This document shows, in pieces, positions 7,875 to 16,888 of a DNA stretch of 64,000 nt. Positions within the stretch are counted from its first letter, which is position 1. Each line of letters opens with the position of its first letter. The notes below the pieces were generated by a model. That model did no database searches, was not told where the DNA came from, and saw only the letters and a program-made list of their open reading frames with translations. This DNA is from Bradyrhizobium arachidis (GTDB taxonomy: Bacteria > Pseudomonadota > Alphaproteobacteria > Rhizobiales > Xanthobacteraceae). Location of the stretch: assembly GCF_024758505.1 (NCBI RefSeq), contig NZ_CP077970.1, forward strand, positions 8,308,001-8,372,000. The letters run 5' to 3'. A program made the position numbers and the translations under genes.

Positions 7875-10211
7875 TCACACCCGCTTGCCGCCGCTCTTTT
7901 CCGCTGCGCGGCGCAATGCCTCGGCCAGCGCGCCGCCACCGGAGGATTCCTGCGGCTTGCGCAGGGCCGATGACGTCATCTTGCTTGGGCTGCGCGTATT
8001 GTCGCGCGCCATGCCCGGCGCGTCCTTCTTGGCACCGACCTCGTCGTCGAGCCGCAAGGTCAGCGAGATGCGCTTGCGGGCGACCTCGAAGTCCAGCACC
8101 TTCACCTTGACGATGTCGCCGGGCTTCACCACCTCGCGCGGATCCTTGATGAAGGTCTTTGACATCGCCGAGATGTGCACGAGGCCATCCTGGTGCACGC
8201 CGATATCGACGAAGGCGCCAAAGGCGGCGACGTTGGTCACCGTGCCCTCCAGGATCATGCCCTTCTGCAGATCCTTGATCTCCTCGACGCCTTCCTTGAA
8301 CACCGCCGCCTTGAAGGCCGGGCGCGGGTCGCGGCCGGGCTTTTCCAGCTCGCGCAGGATGTCAGTGACGGTCGGCAAACCAAAGGTCTCGTCGACAAAA
8401 TCCTTCGGCTTGAGGGTACGCACGATCTCGCTGCTGCCGACCAGCGCCTTGATGTCGCTCTTGGTGGCGCTCAGAATCCTGCGCACCACCGGATAGGCTT
8501 CCGGATGCACACCGGAGGCGTCGAGCGGGTCCTCGCCGCCGAGGATGCGCAAAAAGCCCGCACACTGCTCGAACGCCTTCGGTCCGAGCCGCGGCACGTC
8601 CTTCAGCGCTTTCCGCGACTTGAAGGGGCCGTTGGCGTCGCGATGCTGCACGATGCTCTGCGCGAGGCCCGCGCCGACGCCCGATACCCGCGCCAACAGC
8701 GGCGCCGAGGCCGTGTTGACGTCGACGCCGACCGCGTTCACGCAATCCTCGACCACGGCATCGAGCGATTTTGCGAGTTTTGCCTGACCGAGGTCGTGCT
8801 GGTACTGGCCGACGCCAATCGCCTTGGGCTCGATCTTGACCAGCTCGGCAAGCGGATCCTGCAAGCGCCGCGCGATCGAGACCGCACCGCGCAGCGTGAC
8901 GTCGAGCCCGGGCAGTTCCTCCGAGGCGAAGGCCGAGGCCGAATAAACGGAAGCGCCGGCTTCGGACACCACGATCTTGTTCATCTTCAATTCGGGCAGG
9001 CGCTTGACGAGCTCGGTTGCGAGCTTGTCGGTCTCGCGCGAGGCGGTGCCGTTGCCGATCGCGATCAGGTCGACGCGATGCTTGATCGCGAGCTTGCCAA
9101 GCGTTGCGAGCGACTCATTCCACTGCCGCTGGGGCTCGTGCGGGTAGATCGCGGTGGTATCGACCACCTTGCCGGTCGCATCGATCACGGCGACCTTGAC
9201 GCCGGTGCGATAGCCGGGATCGAGGCCCATGGTGACGCGGGCGCCGGCGGGCGCCGCGAGCAGGAGGTCGCGCAAGTTCGAAGCGAAGACGCGCACCGCT
9301 TCGGTCTCGGCCGCATTCCAGAGACGCATGCGCAAATCGATGTTGAGATGCACCTGGATTTTGGTGCGCCAGGCCCAGCGCACGGTGTCGATCAGCCAGC
9401 GATCGGCGGCGCGCTTGAGATCGGTGATGCCAAAGCGCTTCATGATCTTCAGCTCGTACGCGCCCGGTACGCCGGCGGGCGGCGCTTCCGGCTCGGCCTG
9501 AATCTGGAGATCGAGGATCTCCTCCTTCTCGCCGCGGAACATCGCCAAGATTCTATGCGACGGCAATTTCGTCAGCGGCTCCGAGAACTCAAAATAGTCG
9601 GCGAACTTTTCGCCCTCGGTGTTCTTGCCCTTGCGCACGGTCGAGGCCATGCGCGCATTGGTCCACACGTCCTCGCGCAAGGCGCCGATCAGGTCGGCAT
9701 CCTCGTCGAACCGTTCGACCAGGATCGCGCGGGCACCATCGAGCGCGGCTGCGGCGTCTGCGACACCCTTCTCGGCGTCGACGAAGGTTTCCGCAAATAC
9801 CTTCGGATCGGTGTCGGGCTTGGCCAGCAACTGGTCGGCGAGCGGCTCGAGGCCGGCTTCCCTGGCGATCTCCGCCTTGGTACGCCGCTTCGGCTTGAAC
9901 GGCAGGTAGATGTCCTCCAGGCGCGCCTTGCTGTCGGCGGCCATGATGGAGGCTTCAAGCGCGGCATCGAGCTTACCCTGCTCGCGAATCGATTCGAGGA
10001 TGGCCTTGCGGCGGTCTTCGAGCTCGCGCAAGTAAGCCAGGCGCTCTTCCAGAGTGCGCAATTGCGCGTCGTCGAGCGCGCCGGTGACCTCCTTGCGATA
10101 GCGGGCGATGAAGGGAACGGTCGAGCCTTCGTCGAGCAGCGTCACCGCGGCCTGGACCTGCTCCTCCCGTACACCAAGCTCTTGCGCAATCTTTTGATTG
10201 ATGTTTGCCAC
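7875..10211 (-). CDS. tex: Tex family RNA-binding transcription accessory protein
   Basis: A 778-residue cytoplasmic nucleic-acid-binding protein. The start chosen is GTG 10211 (encoding [14 protein letters not shown]), because GAGGGA lies eight bases upstream and the length matches the family; an ATG at 10244 would add 11 residues. Domains in order: helical Tex N-region, YqgF-like RNase H fold with [14 protein letters not shown], paired helix-hairpin-helix segment ([20 protein letters not shown]), and an S1 domain near the C-terminus ([20 protein letters not shown]). A basic low-complexity tail of about 55 residues follows S1. A 774-residue open frame on the other strand across this gene is a shadow. 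Confidence 0.96.
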   Translation of the reverse strand: MANINQKIAQELGVREEQVQAAVTLLDEGSTVPFIARYRKEVTGALDDAQLRTLEERLAYLRELEDRRKAILESIREQGKLDAALEASIMAADSKARLEDIYLPFKPKRRTKAEIAREAGLEPLADQLLAKPDTDPKVFAETFVDAEKGVADAAAALDGARAILVERFDEDADLIGALREDVWTNARMASTVRKGKNTEGEKFADYFEFSEPLTKLPSHRILAMFRGEKEEILDLQIQAEPEAPPAGVPGAYELKIMKRFGITDLKRAADRWLIDTVRWAWRTKIQVHLNIDLRMRLWNAAETEAVRVFASNLRDLLLAAPAGARVTMGLDPGYRTGVKVAVIDATGKVVDTTAIYPHEPQRQWNESLATLGKLAIKHRVDLIAIGNGTASRETDKLATELVKRLPELKMNKIVVSEAGASVYSASAFASEELPGLDVTLRGAVSIARRLQDPLAELVKIEPKAIGVGQYQHDLGQAKLAKSLDAVVEDCVNAVGVDVNTASAPLLARVSGVGAGLAQSIVQHRDANGPFKSRKALKDVPRLGPKAFEQCAGFLRILGGEDPLDASGVHPEAYPVVRRILSATKSDIKALVGSSEIVRTLKPKDFVDETFGLPTVTDILRELEKPGRDPRPAFKAAVFKEGVEEIKDLQKGMILEGTVTNVAAFGAFVDIGVHQDGLVHISAMSKTFIKDPREVVKPGDIVKVKVLDFEVARKRISLTLRLDDEVGAKKDAPGMARDNTRSPSKMTSSALRKPQESSGGGALAEALRRAAEKSGGKRV

Positions 10212-10599
10212 GCGAGAATCCCTCTGTCCAAGCACGCGACGCAACCGAACACCGGCTACGGGGATGCCGCTTATGGACCAACCTCGGCCGATTCATCAAG
10301 GTGCGGCGGGGAACCTTCGACAGGGGATTTTATCGCGCAGGCCAAATCCGGTCATCCGCCATCTCGCCACATTTCTTCGTTGACGGCGGGAAACGAGTCC
10401 GGATCGTCGTCGTTCCGCACCGCGACGTACGCCTGCGGCCACACATGGTTCGCAAGAAACCATTTAGTATCGCGACGAAACGCTCCTGAAACAGAATAAT
10501 CTCGAACCGGATGAACGATTTTGAATGTGGGCGCGACCCAAGTCCGATAGCGCTCGCGACCAGCAATGGTGCGTAGTCAAGATTCGAACGGAGATTGAG
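10212..10599. other. intergenic region between tex and the small exported protein
   Basis: A 388-base stretch with divergent genes on either side, so it should carry promoters for both. Open frames here have no protein-like composition. I see no RNA gene, repeat family or clear sigma-70 hexamers. Confidence 0.5.
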
Positions 10600-10887
10600 A
10601 TGAAGCGTCTTTCTTTTATCACGGGTATCGCCTTGGTCGCATTGAGCGCAGCGGCAGCCTCGGCCGCGGAGCTCCCGAGCTATGAGGTCGCGGGCATGCC
10701 GATCTCGACTCATCAGGTCGCGGTGATCGGCGCCGCCAACGTGCAGGAGCAGTCCACAATCGCCTCGCTCAGCGCGGGCGGGATGCCGGCCTCTCCGGCC
10801 CAGATCATGGTGTTGTCGTCGCATCATCGGGTCGTGGAGCAGGCCGCGGTGGTTTCCTCCGACACGGTCGGCGTCTCGACGCGCTGA
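10600..10887 (+). CDS. small exported protein of unknown function
   Basis: A 95-residue protein starting at ATG 10600 after GGAGATTGAG. Residues 1-22 are a signal peptide (MKRLSFITGIALVALSAAAA, cleavage near ASAAE). The mature part of about 70 residues has no Cys or catalytic motif and reads as a compact Ser/Ala/Val-rich domain (MPISTHQVAVIGAANVQEQS). It is a single-gene unit followed by a strong terminator. I do not recognise the family; similar short exported proteins occur in Bradyrhizobium. Confidence 0.7.
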   Translation: MKRLSFITGIALVALSAAAASAAELPSYEVAGMPISTHQVAVIGAANVQEQSTIASLSAGGMPASPAQIMVLSSHHRVVEQAAVVSSDTVGVSTR

Positions 10888-10928
10888 CGTAATTCTCCCC
10901 CCCTTTTCCCTGAAGCAGCGACAGGAAG

Positions 10929-10958
10929 GACCGGATGCCAACTGGCATCCGGTCTTTC
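10929..10958 (+). terminator. rho-independent terminator
   Basis: Perfect 11-bp stem (GACCGGATGCC / GGCATCCGGTC) with loop AACT, followed by TTTCC, 41 bases after the small exported gene. Confidence 0.8.
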
Positions 10959-11031
10959 CACTTTTCCGCGCGCCGCGATATCCACTTCGCTTGAAAACGA
11001 CCTATCGCGGCAGCCGGCCGCTATGCTTTGA

Positions 11032-11091
11032 TGGCCGCGTCTGAGGCGAGCGATCGCCGATCTCACCGCCTACGACCTCTATCTGCGCTGA
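11032..11091 (+). pseudogene. possible remnant of an adenylate-cyclase / TPR-type gene
   Basis: A 19-codon open stretch between two stops reads WPRLRRAIADLTAYDLYLR. The string AYDLYLR is a hallmark of the region after the catalytic domain in Bradyrhizobium class-III cyclase / TolB-TPR proteins. Nothing else of such a gene is nearby, so if real it is a tiny degraded fragment. Chance resemblance is possible. Confidence 0.25.
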
Positions 11092-11120
11092 GGGACTGAC
11101 TGCGGCCGCGAGCCGCCCGA

Positions 11121-11963
11121 TCAGAAATCTGTCGCACGCTCAAGGTGGCTGCCGTCGTTCACGGTGAAGGCCATGGCTGCTACCGAGGCCCGGCCGCTTG
11201 TATAGACGCGCTGATGCGACAGTATGCAGGCGGCATAATCGGGAACGGCCTCACCCTCGGTCTTGCGGCGCTCCAGTTCGGCCATGGTGACGTTTCGGCA
11301 CAGCCTTGGCGCAAAGGGCCGCATCCAGCCGTCGCCGTTGCCGCGTCCGACGATGACCAGCATCGATGCCGGCCGCGATCCTTTCCAGCTCACGACACAG
11401 GAGCTACCGCGCTGAAGCTGTAGCAATCCGCCGAGGGTCCCGAGGCCGAGCCCCTCCGGCAATGAGGCGCAGCGGTCCGTCGTCCAGTCGCCGTCGCCAA
11501 ACGCAAGCCAGTTTTGAGGCGCCTTCTTGAAATGCTCCCTCAGCTCCGTCATCAACGACCGGTTCTGCAAGTCGATAGGTTGATCCGGATCCAGCTTGAA
11601 CGGAAAGCGCGCCAGATCGCCACCCTCAGGGCCGACGACGAACATTCCGTAGACGTAACCGAGTCTCACGAGCTCCGGATGAGTCTCGACCAGCTTGCCG
11701 TCGAGCTTGACTTCGGCATAGCGCGCATCGAGCTGGAAGACCGTCGAGACGCGGGCTCCATACTTCTTCTCCATATCGGCCGTGAGCTGGTTGAAATCCG
11801 CCATGAGGAAGCTCCGGACCACGGTCGATGCGGATCGGATCGTCTGGGTCGATCGGGGAACGCGCCAGTCCTGCACCAGCTCGCCATAGGCCACGACACC
11901 CGCGACCGCGAAGATCGCGGCGATAGCGGCCGTCCATTTCAGCAGGCGTCCCGAAAATTGCAC
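11121..11963 (-). CDS. membrane-anchored periplasmic protein of unknown function
   Basis: A 280-residue protein with one N-terminal hydrophobic segment (residues 9-27, KWTAAIAAIFAVAGVVAYGE) that should anchor it with the bulk in the periplasm. The next 60 residues are helical (TQTIRSASTVVRSFLMADFN), followed by a mixed alpha/beta domain with four Cys (DRCAS, SSCVVS, RLCRNV, AACILS) that could form two disulfides. No catalytic motif was recognised. It stands alone between divergent units. Function unknown. Confidence 0.75.
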   Translation of the reverse strand: MQFSGRLLKWTAAIAAIFAVAGVVAYGELVQDWRVPRSTQTIRSASTVVRSFLMADFNQLTADMEKKYGARVSTVFQLDARYAEVKLDGKLVETHPELVRLGYVYGMFVVGPEGGDLARFPFKLDPDQPIDLQNRSLMTELREHFKKAPQNWLAFGDGDWTTDRCASLPEGLGLGTLGGLLQLQRGSSCVVSWKGSRPASMLVIVGRGNGDGWMRPFAPRLCRNVTMAELERRKTEGEAVPDYAACILSHQRVYTSGRASVAAMAFTVNDGSHLERATDF

Positions 11964-12162
11964 GTGCAGCCCTCGCGCCGATCCGGAGAATGGCGCCGGC
12001 CGCGCATTCTGAGGTTGTGCATCAGTGCGGCTTAAGACTTGGTGACTTCGGCACCCGCAATTGCAGCCATGCGCGAAACAGCGCAGCAGCTCTGCACGGG
12101 GGCTTTGTTGACTCGACCCCTTGCGAAACTAAGGTGGCGCCGCACGAAAGGGATTGAATCGT

Positions 12163-13638
12163 ATGACTTTGCCGATGAGCTGGACTGAATGGGCGCAGCA
12201 TGACGGCGTGGGGTTGGCCACACGCGTCAGGAAGGGCGAGTTGAAGCCCGCTGAATTGGCCCGTCAGGCAGCCGCCGGCGTTGCCAAGGTCGATTCCGCG
12301 CTGTCCGGCGTGGTCGAGCTGTTCGACGACGTGATCGCCGATCCGGCCAAGGACGGCGCCAACCTCACCGGTCCCTTCGCCGGCCTGCCGTTCCTGATGA
12401 AGGATCTCGGCCCGACCATGAAGGGCCGTCTCCAGGAAATGGGTTCGCTCTTGATGCGCGGCAATCGCGCCGCCGCCGATACATTCCTGACGACGAAATT
12501 TCGCCAGGCCGGACTGAACCTGATCGGCCGGACGACCACGCCGGAATTCGGCGTGTGCAGCTCGGCCGACAATCCGGCGGTCTACGTCACGCGCAATCCC
12601 TGGCACACCGACTACACGACCTGCGGCTCGTCAGCGGGGAGTGCCGCGATGGTCGCGGCCGGTGTGGTGCCGATCGCGCATGCGACCGACGGCGGCGGCT
12701 CGATCCGCATTCCCGCCGGCGTCAACGGCAATATCGGTCTGAAGGTCTCGCGCGGCGTGTTCTCGCTGGCGCCGATGATGTCCGATCTCACCGGCCTCGT
12801 CTCGATCCAGGGCTGCCAGTCGCGCAGCGTGCGCGACACCGCGGCCTTCGTCGATCATGCGAGAGGGCCCGCGCCCGGCGAGTTCATGCCGTTCTGGACC
12901 ACCGCGCAGCCCTACACCGAGATGATCAAGCGCGATCCCGGCAAGCTCAGGATCGCGCTGTCGACGCAATGGGGCGACTATCGCGCGACGCCGCACATCG
13001 CAGCCGAGCTGGAGAAGACCGGCCGCTTCCTCGAAGGCCTCGGCCATCATGTCGACTTCGCGCTGCCCGAGCTCGACTTCCGTGCCGCGTTCGACGCGCA
13101 GACCACCTGCTACATCAGCAATTTTGCGGTGGTGATCTCCAACATGCTGGCAGCGCGCGGACTGGAGCGGCCGCCGGAAGATCTGATCGAGCCGATGAAC
13201 ATCCGGATCTGGGAGGCCGGCCGCCATACGAGCTTCGCCGACCGCGCGCGCATGCAGGCCGTGTTCAACACCACCTCGCGCGCATTCGGCGCCTTCTTCG
13301 AGCAATGGGACGTCATCCTGACGCCGGTCACCGCGCTGCCGACGCCGAAGGTCGGCACGAAGGAATATCTGACGATCTCGGACAATCCTGACGTCTATGA
13401 CTGGTTCGGCAATCTCTGGCGCAACTTTGCCTACACGCCGCTGGCCAATCTCTGCGGCATCCCCGCGATCTCGCTGCCGATGGCAACCCATGAGCACGGC
13501 CTGCCGCTCGGCATCCAAGCCATTGCAAAACAGGCCAATGACGGCCTGCTTCTGCAACTGGCCGCGCAGATCGAGCGCGCCATCGACGGCAAGTGGAACG
13601 CGGGCCAGAAGCCCAAGGTGCATGTGACGAACGGCTGA
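12163..13638 (+). CDS. amidase signature family hydrolase
   Basis: A 491-residue enzyme of the GatA / fatty-acid-amide-hydrolase fold that cleaves carboxamides in the cytoplasm. The Ser-cisSer-Lys triad is visible: Lys in PFLMKDLG (near 81), the Ser-rich loop TTCGSSAGSAAMVAAG (near 153), and the nucleophile in TDGGGSIRIPAG (near 179). ATG 12163 is chosen since AAAGGGA lies nine bases upstream; TTG 12154 and ATG 12175 are alternatives. Some annotators would name it 6-aminohexanoate-cyclic-dimer hydrolase-like. It is not GatA, having no gatB/C neighbours. Substrate unknown. Confidence 0.93.
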   Translation: MTLPMSWTEWAQHDGVGLATRVRKGELKPAELARQAAAGVAKVDSALSGVVELFDDVIADPAKDGANLTGPFAGLPFLMKDLGPTMKGRLQEMGSLLMRGNRAAADTFLTTKFRQAGLNLIGRTTTPEFGVCSSADNPAVYVTRNPWHTDYTTCGSSAGSAAMVAAGVVPIAHATDGGGSIRIPAGVNGNIGLKVSRGVFSLAPMMSDLTGLVSIQGCQSRSVRDTAAFVDHARGPAPGEFMPFWTTAQPYTEMIKRDPGKLRIALSTQWGDYRATPHIAAELEKTGRFLEGLGHHVDFALPELDFRAAFDAQTTCYISNFAVVISNMLAARGLERPPEDLIEPMNIRIWEAGRHTSFADRARMQAVFNTTSRAFGAFFEQWDVILTPVTALPTPKVGTKEYLTISDNPDVYDWFGNLWRNFAYTPLANLCGIPAISLPMATHEHGLPLGIQAIAKQANDGLLLQLAAQIERAIDGKWNAGQKPKVHVTNG

Positions 13639-13653
13639 GCGCCGCGACACGCG

Positions 13654-13968
13654 TCAGTTCTTGATCGCGGGAATAGGCTCCGCCTGGATCTGCCCCTGTC
13701 CCTGCTGAAACATGGTCAAGGCCTTGTCCAGCGCCTCGCGGAGCGCGGTGGCCGCCGCCGGGCTGCAACGGATGTGGCCGGTCTGGATCACGTCGATCCG
13801 GACGCCGGCACCGACGGGCATCAAGAGGTTCGTCGCCAGCTCGATCTGGATCGTGCCGTTGTGATGGCCGAAGCAGGACACGCCGTCGAAATAGACGAAC
13901 GGCGCGCGCTCGGCGCTCGCCGGCGAAATGGTCACGCCCGCCTGGTTGGTCGTGTCGGGATCTGCCAT
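13654..13968 (-). CDS. conserved hypothetical protein, 104 residues
   Basis: Cytoplasmic protein with an AAGGAG ribosome site six bases before ATG 13968. Residues 20-70 look beta-rich (PFVYFDGVSCFGHHNGTIQI, then LLMPVGAGVRIDVIQTGHI) and are followed by a helix (AAATALREALDKALTMFQQG). The layout suggests a small beta-sandwich with a C-terminal helix. It ends 15 bases from the convergent amidase gene. I do not recognise a named family. Confidence 0.7.
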   Translation of the reverse strand: MADPDTTNQAGVTISPASAERAPFVYFDGVSCFGHHNGTIQIELATNLLMPVGAGVRIDVIQTGHIRCSPAAATALREALDKALTMFQQGQGQIQAEPIPAIKN

Positions 13969-14204
13969 GAGGGCTCCTTACAGTCTACGAATGGAACGAT
14001 CTCGTAGCATGGTTGGTTCGCTTCGACCTGTCGAGCATGATCGCTCGGCAAGCCGGGGAAAATGATGGTCACGACTGCCGCGCAAAAAAACCAGCCCTCG
14101 CCCGCGCGATTCATGGTCTATGATGATCGCAGCATACCGCGGCGGCGTTGGCATCGGACAATCCGTCGCTTAGGAGAAGCCGTGGAAATCAAGGGAGGCG
14201 CTTC

Positions 14205-14660
14205 ATGCTGAGGTCGATCGATCCACTTCTGAATGCGGATGTGCTCTATGCGTTGCGCGCCATGGGCCATGGCGACGACCTCGTGCTTTGCGACACCAAT
14301 TTCCCGGCCGACTCGGTCGCGCGCCAGACCGTGCTGGGACGGTTGCTCCGCATCGACAACGTCACAGCAGGCCGGGCGGCGCGTGCGATCCTGTCGGTGC
14401 TGCCGCTCGACAGCTTTGTCGACACGCCGGCGTCACGCATGGAAATCGTCGGCCAGCCCGACGAGATCCCTCCCGTGCAGACAGAGGTGCAAGCCGAGGT
14501 CGACGCCGCGCAAGGCCGCGCTTTTCCGATGGGGTCGGTCGAGCGATTTGCCTTTTATGAGATCGCGAAGAAATCCTATTGCGTGATCCAGACCGGCGAA
14601 CGGCGCTTCTATGGCTGCTTCATCTTCAAGAAGGGCGTCATTCCGCCCGACGCAACGTAA
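14205..14660 (+). CDS. RbsD/FucU-family sugar mutarotase
   Basis: A 151-residue enzyme of the pyranase / fucose-mutarotase family that interconverts sugar anomers or ring forms. The start ATG 14205 follows AAGGGAGG; an upstream in-frame start at 14148 adds 19 non-family residues. Family features are the N-terminal LRSIDPLLNADVLYALRAMG, the GHGDDLVLCDTNFPA motif with the catalytic His/Asp, and the C-terminal Tyr segment ERRFYGCFIFKKGV. Sugar transport and galactonate genes lie within the next 7 kb. The stop codon is the first three bases of an intergenic repeat. Confidence 0.9.
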   Translation: MLRSIDPLLNADVLYALRAMGHGDDLVLCDTNFPADSVARQTVLGRLLRIDNVTAGRAARAILSVLPLDSFVDTPASRMEIVGQPDEIPPVQTEVQAEVDAAQGRAFPMGSVERFAFYEIAKKSYCVIQTGERRFYGCFIFKKGVIPPDAT

Positions 14661-14742
14661 AGCGCGATGGCTTTAGGTCGAATCGTCATCGCGCTTTAGC
14701 TCTTTGTTTGAGCCGCTGCGCACTTTTCCGGATCATGCTTTA
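14658..14742. repeat. Bradyrhizobium-type intergenic repeat with inverted arms, shorter copy
   Basis: Begins TAAAGCGCGATGGCTTTAGG, mirrored by CGCGCTTTAG about 30 bases on, then CTCTTTGTTTGAG and CTTTTCCGGATCATGCTTTA. The same element occurs at 58699-58802; this copy lacks about 19 internal bases that are present there. The rest of the gene-free stretch to 15115 holds an inverted repeat and a promoter, listed separately. Confidence 0.8.
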
Positions 14743-14856
14743 GCTCAATCAAGTCAGCATGATCCGACCGGCTGCGACGATGAACGCGAGATGCTTCCGC
14801 ATGACCATATGACATCCAGACGACGGCAATCCCCGGATCCCAAATCGTTCATCATT

Positions 14857-14911
14857 CGCTGCGAGATGATCTGCGCTGCACATTGTCCAGGCTGACGCTC
14901 ATCTCGCAGCG
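14857..14911. promoter_or_regulatory. 13-bp perfect inverted repeat upstream of the sugar ABC operon
   Basis: CGCTGCGAGATGA (14857-14869) and its exact complement TCATCTCGCAGCG (14899-14911) are 29 bases apart, about 200 bases before the binding-protein gene. It may be a looped operator or a long RNA stem-loop. The arms are too distant for a simple terminator and no T-run follows. Confidence 0.5.
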
Positions 14912-14982
14912 CGGGACTACAAGACTCCCCTCACCGATTTCGCGGCCGACGCCTGCGCCGGCTTCAACTCCGCGTGCATTCG

Positions 14983-15010
14983 TTGACATTGATTTGCGCC
15001 GTTGCATACT
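14983..15010 (+). promoter_or_regulatory. probable sigma-70 promoter for the sugar ABC operon
   Basis: TTGACA (14983-14988), 16-base spacer, then CATACT (15005-15010). This puts the start of transcription about 100 bases before ATG 15116. A TTGAC-N9-GTCAA dyad (15082-15100) in the leader may be an operator. Confidence 0.5.
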
Positions 15011-15115
15011 CGCGGCGGCCTCTGTCACCACCTCTACGACATACGGGTCCCACGTCTCCATGGTGCTCAGTCGCCCAAAACTTGACATGAACAACGTCAA
15101 CATAGGGAGGGTTTC

Positions 15116-16777
15116 ATGGTGAAACAGCAAGAGCACGATCAGCATCCCGCACTGCGGCCGAACCGGCGCTCGGTGCTGAAGGGAGCTGCCAGCGCTGCCG
15201 CCCTGGGTACGACCGGGGCGCTCGGCACGTTCTCCGAACTCGCATTGGCGCAGGCCAATCTGCGCGCCCAGATCACGCAAATTCCAGGTGTCGGCAAGGG
15301 CGCCCCGACCGACGCCGACTGGCAGAAGGTCGGCGAGCTTTGCCTTGGCCCGACCAAGGCGAGCGTCAAGGAGGGAGAGTTCAAGGGCGTCGAACTCTCC
15401 TTCATGGGATTGAACAACCAGAACCTGCACAATCTACTCTTCCGCGGCTTCCTGAAGCCATGGGAGGCCTATACGGGCGCGAAAATTTCCTGGATCGATC
15501 TCGCCCAGGCCGACTACAACCCGCGTTTGCAACAGGCGATCGCCACCGGCACAGTCGACTTCGACATTCTCGAGATGGGCGCGCCGTTCGAAGGCGATGT
15601 CTGCGGCAAGCGCCTGGCGTCGGAAATGCCGGACTGGGTCAAAAAGCAGATCGATATCGATGACTATGTCGATTATTTGAAGCCGCCGGTCGGCACCTGG
15701 AACGGCAAGACCTATCGCGTCACGATCGACGGCGACTGTCACAACTTCAACTACCGGACCGACGTCTTCTCCGACCCGGCTCTCGCCAAGGCCTGGAAGG
15801 ACGCGGGCAATTCAACCGAATGGGGCGTGCCCAAGACCTGGCAGCAGGTCCAGGCGGTGACGAAATTCCTCAAGGGCAAGAAGATCAAGAACCAGAACGC
15901 ATTCGGCTATCTCGATGCGCCAAAGCCCTGGGGCGGGTTCGGCTTCTATTTCCTTGGCAGCCGCGCCTCGGCTTACGCCAAACATCCCGACGACAAGGCG
16001 TGGCTGTTCGACGTGGAGACGATGAAGCCGCGCATCAACAATCCGGCCTGGGTGCGCGCCATCCAGGACGTGATCGACGCGCTACCCTTCGAGCCCGCCG
16101 ATCAGCTCAACGCCGATCCGAACACCACCGGCTTCCAGCAGTTCCTGGCCGGCACCGGCTCGATGATCCCCTGGTGGGGTGACATCGGCCAGGTGGCGAA
16201 GGCGAGCGACACCTCGGTCATCGGCGATGTCGTCGGCTTCGATATCCTGCCAGGCTCGGACGATGTCTACAATTCCAAGACCGGCCAATGGGACAAGCTC
16301 GCGAGCGGCCCGAACCATGCCCCGAACTGCGCCTATCTCGGCTGGGGCGTCTATGTGATGGCAAGGGTCAATGGCGACGAGAAAAAGCACAAGGCGGCCT
16401 GGAGCGCGGCCGCGCATCTCGGCGGCAAGGACCTGTCGCTCTGGATGGTGATGTATCCCTCGGGCTTCCAGGCCCACCGCACCAGCCATTTCCAGTTCGA
16501 CGAGTGGGTGGCCGCAGGCTACGACCGGAAGTACATCACCTCCTATCTGAACTCGCAGCTCGCCTCCTACAATCATCCGAACCGCGCGGTCGAGCCGCGT
16601 ATCCCCGGCATCTTCCAGTACTACAGCATTGCGGAAGACGAACTGACCAAGATCTTCGCCGGCAAGGTTGATGCGCAAACCGGCGCGAACAACATTGCCG
16701 CGGCCTGGGAAAAGCTGACCGACCAGATCGGCCGCGAGAGGCAGATCGGGCTCTACAAGGCGTCTCTCGGCGCGTAG
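15116..16777 (+). CDS. ABC transporter extracellular solute-binding protein, family 1 (sugar type)
   Basis: A 553-residue periplasmic binding protein, with GGGAGGG upstream of ATG 15116. The N-terminus carries a Tat-type signal (NRRSVLKGAASAAALGTTGA, ending LALAQA). The rest has the two-lobe layout of carbohydrate-binding proteins, with many surface Trp and Tyr (DADWQKV, YDRKYITSYLNSQL). At 553 residues it is about 100 longer than MalE/UgpB types. It heads an operon with two permeases; a stem-loop lies between it and the first permease. Ligand unknown, probably an oligosaccharide or sugar derivative. Confidence 0.92.
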   Translation: MVKQQEHDQHPALRPNRRSVLKGAASAAALGTTGALGTFSELALAQANLRAQITQIPGVGKGAPTDADWQKVGELCLGPTKASVKEGEFKGVELSFMGLNNQNLHNLLFRGFLKPWEAYTGAKISWIDLAQADYNPRLQQAIATGTVDFDILEMGAPFEGDVCGKRLASEMPDWVKKQIDIDDYVDYLKPPVGTWNGKTYRVTIDGDCHNFNYRTDVFSDPALAKAWKDAGNSTEWGVPKTWQQVQAVTKFLKGKKIKNQNAFGYLDAPKPWGGFGFYFLGSRASAYAKHPDDKAWLFDVETMKPRINNPAWVRAIQDVIDALPFEPADQLNADPNTTGFQQFLAGTGSMIPWWGDIGQVAKASDTSVIGDVVGFDILPGSDDVYNSKTGQWDKLASGPNHAPNCAYLGWGVYVMARVNGDEKKHKAAWSAAAHLGGKDLSLWMVMYPSGFQAHRTSHFQFDEWVAAGYDRKYITSYLNSQLASYNHPNRAVEPRIPGIFQYYSIAEDELTKIFAGKVDAQTGANNIAAAWEKLTDQIGRERQIGLYKASLGA

Positions 16778-16806
16778 CTTCCCGAATTCCGCGAGACCAT
16801 CGATCC

Positions 16807-16836
16807 TCGGCTGGCGCCGTTTCAGACGCCAGCCGA
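16807..16836 (+). promoter_or_regulatory. intercistronic stem-loop
   Basis: Perfect 10-bp stem (TCGGCTGGCG / CGCCAGCCGA) with a 10-base loop between binding-protein and permease genes, with no T-run. Such hairpins often protect the upstream mRNA end, giving more binding protein than permease. Confidence 0.6.
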
Positions 16837-16888
16837 AAACTTGCCCCGCGGCAGAATCCGAGTTGATAATCGGCAGAGTTCGATCCTG

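Noticed and set aside
8175..10499. 774-residue open frame opposite tex
   Set aside because: Antisense to a complete, well-matched Tex gene; its translation is Arg/His/Asp-rich and lacks domains. High GC produces such shadows.
10330..10941. 203-residue minus-strand open frame
   Set aside because: Spans the terminator and the small exported gene on the other strand, and has low-complexity basic composition.
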